64,000 nucleotides of DNA. It comes from Cokeromyces recurvatus. Its lineage: Eukaryota; Mucoromycota; Mucoromycetes; Mucorales; Mucoraceae. The position numbers and the translations under genes are program-made. Location of the stretch: contig NW_026251391.1 of NCBI RefSeq assembly GCF_025118155.1, positions 995,501 to 1,059,500 on the forward strand, written 5' to 3'. Shown piece after piece: positions 61,442-64,000 of this stretch. Position 1 is the stretch's first letter; every line of letters starts with the position of its first letter. The notes under the pieces were generated by a model. That model saw only the letters and a list, made by a program, of their open reading frames with translations, made no database searches and was not told the origin of the DNA.

Positions 61442-62870
61442 ATGAATAGTAAAACATTAAATGACACTGACAGTGATGTGTCTGAGCTCGATCCAAAAGA
61501 ATTAAGTCAAACCACTACTTATGATAAATATGCATGCCAACTTGGCTATATTGAAGATCCGGAAACGCCATTGACAGCCGATACTTTTCCTAGTAAAACA
61601 GGTGGAAAACCTGTAAATATAAAGAGTTCATAAACTTGTCTATTGCTTTTTTTTTAAACATTCTTTATTATTAGGCATGGTTAAATCCTGAATATATTCT
61701 GTCAGCAGAACATGTCACTTGTGGAAACTGTGAACAACCTATGCCTCTATTATTACAAGTATGAACAACTCATGCAATTCATTTATTTATTTTTTTGTTT
61801 ACAAATTCAGTTTCTTTTTTTTTCTTTCTTTTAAACTAGATGTATACACCTGAAGATCATCCTGATGATGCTTTTCATAGAACTGTTTATGTATTTTGCT
61901 GTAAAAAGGGTAGTTGTGTAAAACAAGATTGGACTAAAAGGTAAAGATAAGAAAACGTTTCATCGTTATATGTATACATGTATATTTATATTTGTTATGT
62001 AGTTTTCGAGTTTTTAGATCTCAATTACCACGTGATAATCCTTATTATCCACAACCTGTAGAATCAGATAATGAAGATGATGATATACACCATTTTACAC
62101 CTAAAACTTTCAAAGCACCTACAGAATGCGTGATTTGTGGTATTGGCGGATCCAAATTTTGTGGCAAGTGCGGGAAAGCAGCCTACTGTTCTCGTGAACA
62201 TCAAATGCAGGATTGGAATATGTGTCGACATAAGGAATTTTGCAACAAACCAACACTAACAAAAGAAGAGCAAGCTACTGTGGATCAATTACGTGCTGCA
62301 CGTATTTTTATAGAAAAGGAGATTGTGAGTGAACCAGAAGGTAAAGATAAGGATGAAGAGGAAGAGGAAGAACAAGCGGCATTCTTTAAGGAAAATAATC
62401 CTGAAGAGCGATCCGATTCAAAGGCCCTTGTCCTTGCTGGTGACGAGGCAGAGGAAGAGACAGAGGTACCGGTAGATGATGTCTTTTTAAGCTTTCAATT
62501 AAAAATTCAGCAAAACCCTGATCAAGTCATCCGATATGATCGTGTTGAATATGATATGCCTCCACGCGAACCATTATGGGTACAAGAGAACTATAAACCA
62601 GAATCGATACCGAACTGTGAACGTTGCAAGGGCCCTCGTACCTTTGAATTTCAAATTCTATCGACTTTATTGAATTACATTGGAGTGAATCATGTTGCTG
62701 TAGACTCCTTGGATTGGGGATCATTATTTATTTATAGTTGTAAAGAGAATTGTACTCTTGGAAATGGTGTCTATGCTGAGGAAGTGCTCTGGAAGCAAGA
62801 CTTTTCCCAAGATGGTATGCAAGTTGGACCAAAAGATGCAAAATTATTACGTCGAAAATTGAATAAATAA
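61442..62870 (+). CDS. PDCD2 / Tsr4-like protein with MYND zinc finger
   Basis: Exons 61442-61612, 61675-61758, 61840-61940, 62003-62870, all in phase. N-terminal half: KYACQLGYIEDPET, FPSKTGGKP|AWLNPEYILS and VTCGNCEQPMPLLLQ|MYTPED, HRTVYVFCCKKGSC (the PDCD2 N-domain with its paired Cys). A MYND finger follows: CVICGIGGSKFCGKCGKAAY, CSREHQMQDWNMC, RHKEFC. After an acidic linker (DKDEEEEEEQ) comes the PDCD2_C domain: QVIRYDRVEYDMPPREPLWV, IPNCERCKGPRTFEFQILST, LLNYIGVNHVAVDSLDWGSL and FIYSCKENC. PDCD2/Tsr4 proteins are dedicated chaperones for ribosomal protein uS5 (Rps2) during 40S assembly. Presence of MYND matches animal PDCD2 rather than PDCD2-like. Length (about 408) is normal. Confidence 0.93.
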
Positions 62871-63600
62871 TACTCTTACACGTCTCTACTTGTGTAGTAA
62901 GAACTATAGTACATATTTAAATAATAATTATATATTGGAGATACTACAAGTAAAACAAAGAAAAGAATAATAATAATAATAATGGATGTATGTATCCATT
63001 CATTGAAATTTAATATTTTACACAATTTTGAGATATTATGAATGGTTTACAAACACGAGATTTTTGTAATAAAAGTTAACAGAGTAACATACTAAAACTA
63101 AGGACAAGCTAATTATTCTGTTGTATTATTAAGTCGGACTCCCTAGTATTAGATTCAATAATTGCTCTGTTGTGGGGGTATAAGTTGATAACTGAGGCTT
63201 AAATAATAAATGTAATGTTAATATCTAGAACTGTTTTTTTTTTTTTTATTTATTGAAGACAGCTTTTTTTTTTTTTTTTTTTTTCACTTGAAAAGCAGTT
63301 TATAAACATCCTAGGCTTTCTTCGGCTTTTTTTCTATCGAGTATATACATGTATACTTACAAGTTTATACTGAAATATATGAAACGAAGAAAAATGAAAA
63401 TATCTCTCATACAAAGGATAGGAAATAATATCACATGTTTATTGAATCATGAATAAGGATTAATATGCAAATAACTTGGTTAAAACAAGAGATTATTACC
63501 TTGCTTCAAACTCAGTTATTTATGCGAATTCTTGTATGCTTTGTTAGGAAAAAAAAATTTTTTTTTATTACTCTGCTATCTTGAAATAATAATAAACACA
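62871..63600. other. Spacer before the PITH gene
   Basis: AT-rich, T15-T20 runs at 63234-63247 and 63266-63284, AATAATAAT repeat at 62967-62982. The ORF frame is open from 63532 but the start used is 63601. No gene seen. Confidence 0.45.
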
Positions 63601-64000
63601 ATGAGCCATCACTGCCATGATGAGCATTGCGATCATGATCATGATGATTTACCAGGATCTGGGGATCAATTTTTACTCTATTCAAAAATTGATCTTGACA
63701 ATGTACGTTGTCTGAATGAATCAGAACCAGACAGTGGTAAAAAAGTTATTCGACCATGGAATGAACGAATGGATGATACAAAGGTTAGCTTAAGGAAATG
63801 TGAAATTTCCTTTTTTTTTTTTTCTTAACAGTTTGCTTAGTTTGTAGAAAGTGATGCTGATGAACAACTTATTATCTTTGTTCCGTAAGTAATGTACTAA
63901 TTTGATTTTTGTTGTGTATGTGTGTGTTTTTTTTTCAACGTGTATTGGTAGTTTTACAGGAAGTATTAAGTTGCGTTCAATTTGTCTTCGTACAGATCGA
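63601..64000 (+). CDS. PITH-domain protein (PITHD1-like), 3'-partial
   Basis: Exons 63601-63783, 63841-63884 and 63952 to the window edge, in phase. The start MSHHCHDEHCDHDHDDLPGS is the characteristic His/Cys/Asp-rich head of PITHD1-type proteins. It is followed by FLLYSKIDLDNVRCLNESEP, SGKKVIRPWNERMDDTK|FVE, SDADEQLIIFVP|FTGSIKLR and SICLRTDR, the opening strands of the PITH domain (also found at the C-terminus of thioredoxin-like TXNL1). No thioredoxin domain precedes it. PITH domains are linked to proteasome association in TXNL1; for PITHD1 the role is less clear. About half of the expected protein is visible. Confidence 0.9.

Overview
This is an AT-rich chromosomal window from a filamentous fungus, most likely an early-diverging Mucoromycota/Mucorales species. 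The evidence is the many short introns (about 50-90 nt) with clear GT...AG ends, very long A/T homopolymers in introns and spacers, the close fit of many deduced proteins to fungal families, and a transposon complement (a Fanzor-like gene, DD34E elements, a LINE, a zinc-finger family) that I associate with this group. The taxonomic call is inference; no rRNA or tRNA gene was found to anchor it.

Layout. 1-3067: 3' part of a Ras guanine nucleotide exchange factor gene, entering from the left edge. 3829-5809: an AF10-like PHD/extended-PHD chromatin reader. 6266-9148: a TA-flanked terminal-inverted-repeat element carrying a decayed Fanzor (eukaryotic TnpB relative) gene. 9519-10001: small protein with a possible PP1-docking motif. 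10-13 kb: no gene seen. 13147-15474: NAD kinase. 16149-16775 (-): small secreted KRE9/KNH-type protein. 19183-19902: hexose-transporter pseudogene. 21173-21855: solo LTR. 22061-25065 (-): TFIIH helicase XPB/Ssl2, divergent from a nucleotide-sugar transporter (25483-26520). 27797-30019: LAT-type amino-acid permease. 31197-33233: ankyrin-repeat protein. 34435-36387 (-): F-box/LRR protein. 36678-37139 (-): small unknown membrane-like protein. 37345-44663: nested transposon cluster. 44703-46986 (-): Sel1-repeat protein. 48776-54493 (-): ABCC transporter. 54889-55500: solo LTR. 55806-57313: branched-chain 2-oxoacid dehydrogenase E1 beta. 57502-58715: MMTAG2-like protein. 58782-60418 (-): MFSD5-like transporter. 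61442-62870: PDCD2/Tsr4-like protein. 63601-end: PITH-domain protein, cut by the right edge.

The host genes are unrelated housekeeping and signalling genes with no operon logic. The mobile DNA is the most informative part. The Fanzor element has about 68-bp inverted repeats and no transposase of its own. Its 3' part is still open if a 68-nt intron with a good branch point is removed, which restores a CxxC...CxxC zinc ribbon and the terminal RuvC motif; its 5' half is frameshifted and I cannot find the first RuvC motif.

In the 37-44.7 kb cluster the order of events can be read. A multi-exon zinc-finger gene of a family I recognise only as a repeated fungal one sits between inverted repeats that include its own first coding exon. 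A TG...CA solo LTR with a 5-bp duplication (GGGAG) split its last exon. An intact DD34E transposon then inserted at a TA inside that LTR. Oppositely oriented LINE fragments lie outside both inverted repeats. Four copies of the LTR family occur in the window, three with recognisable 5-bp target duplications.
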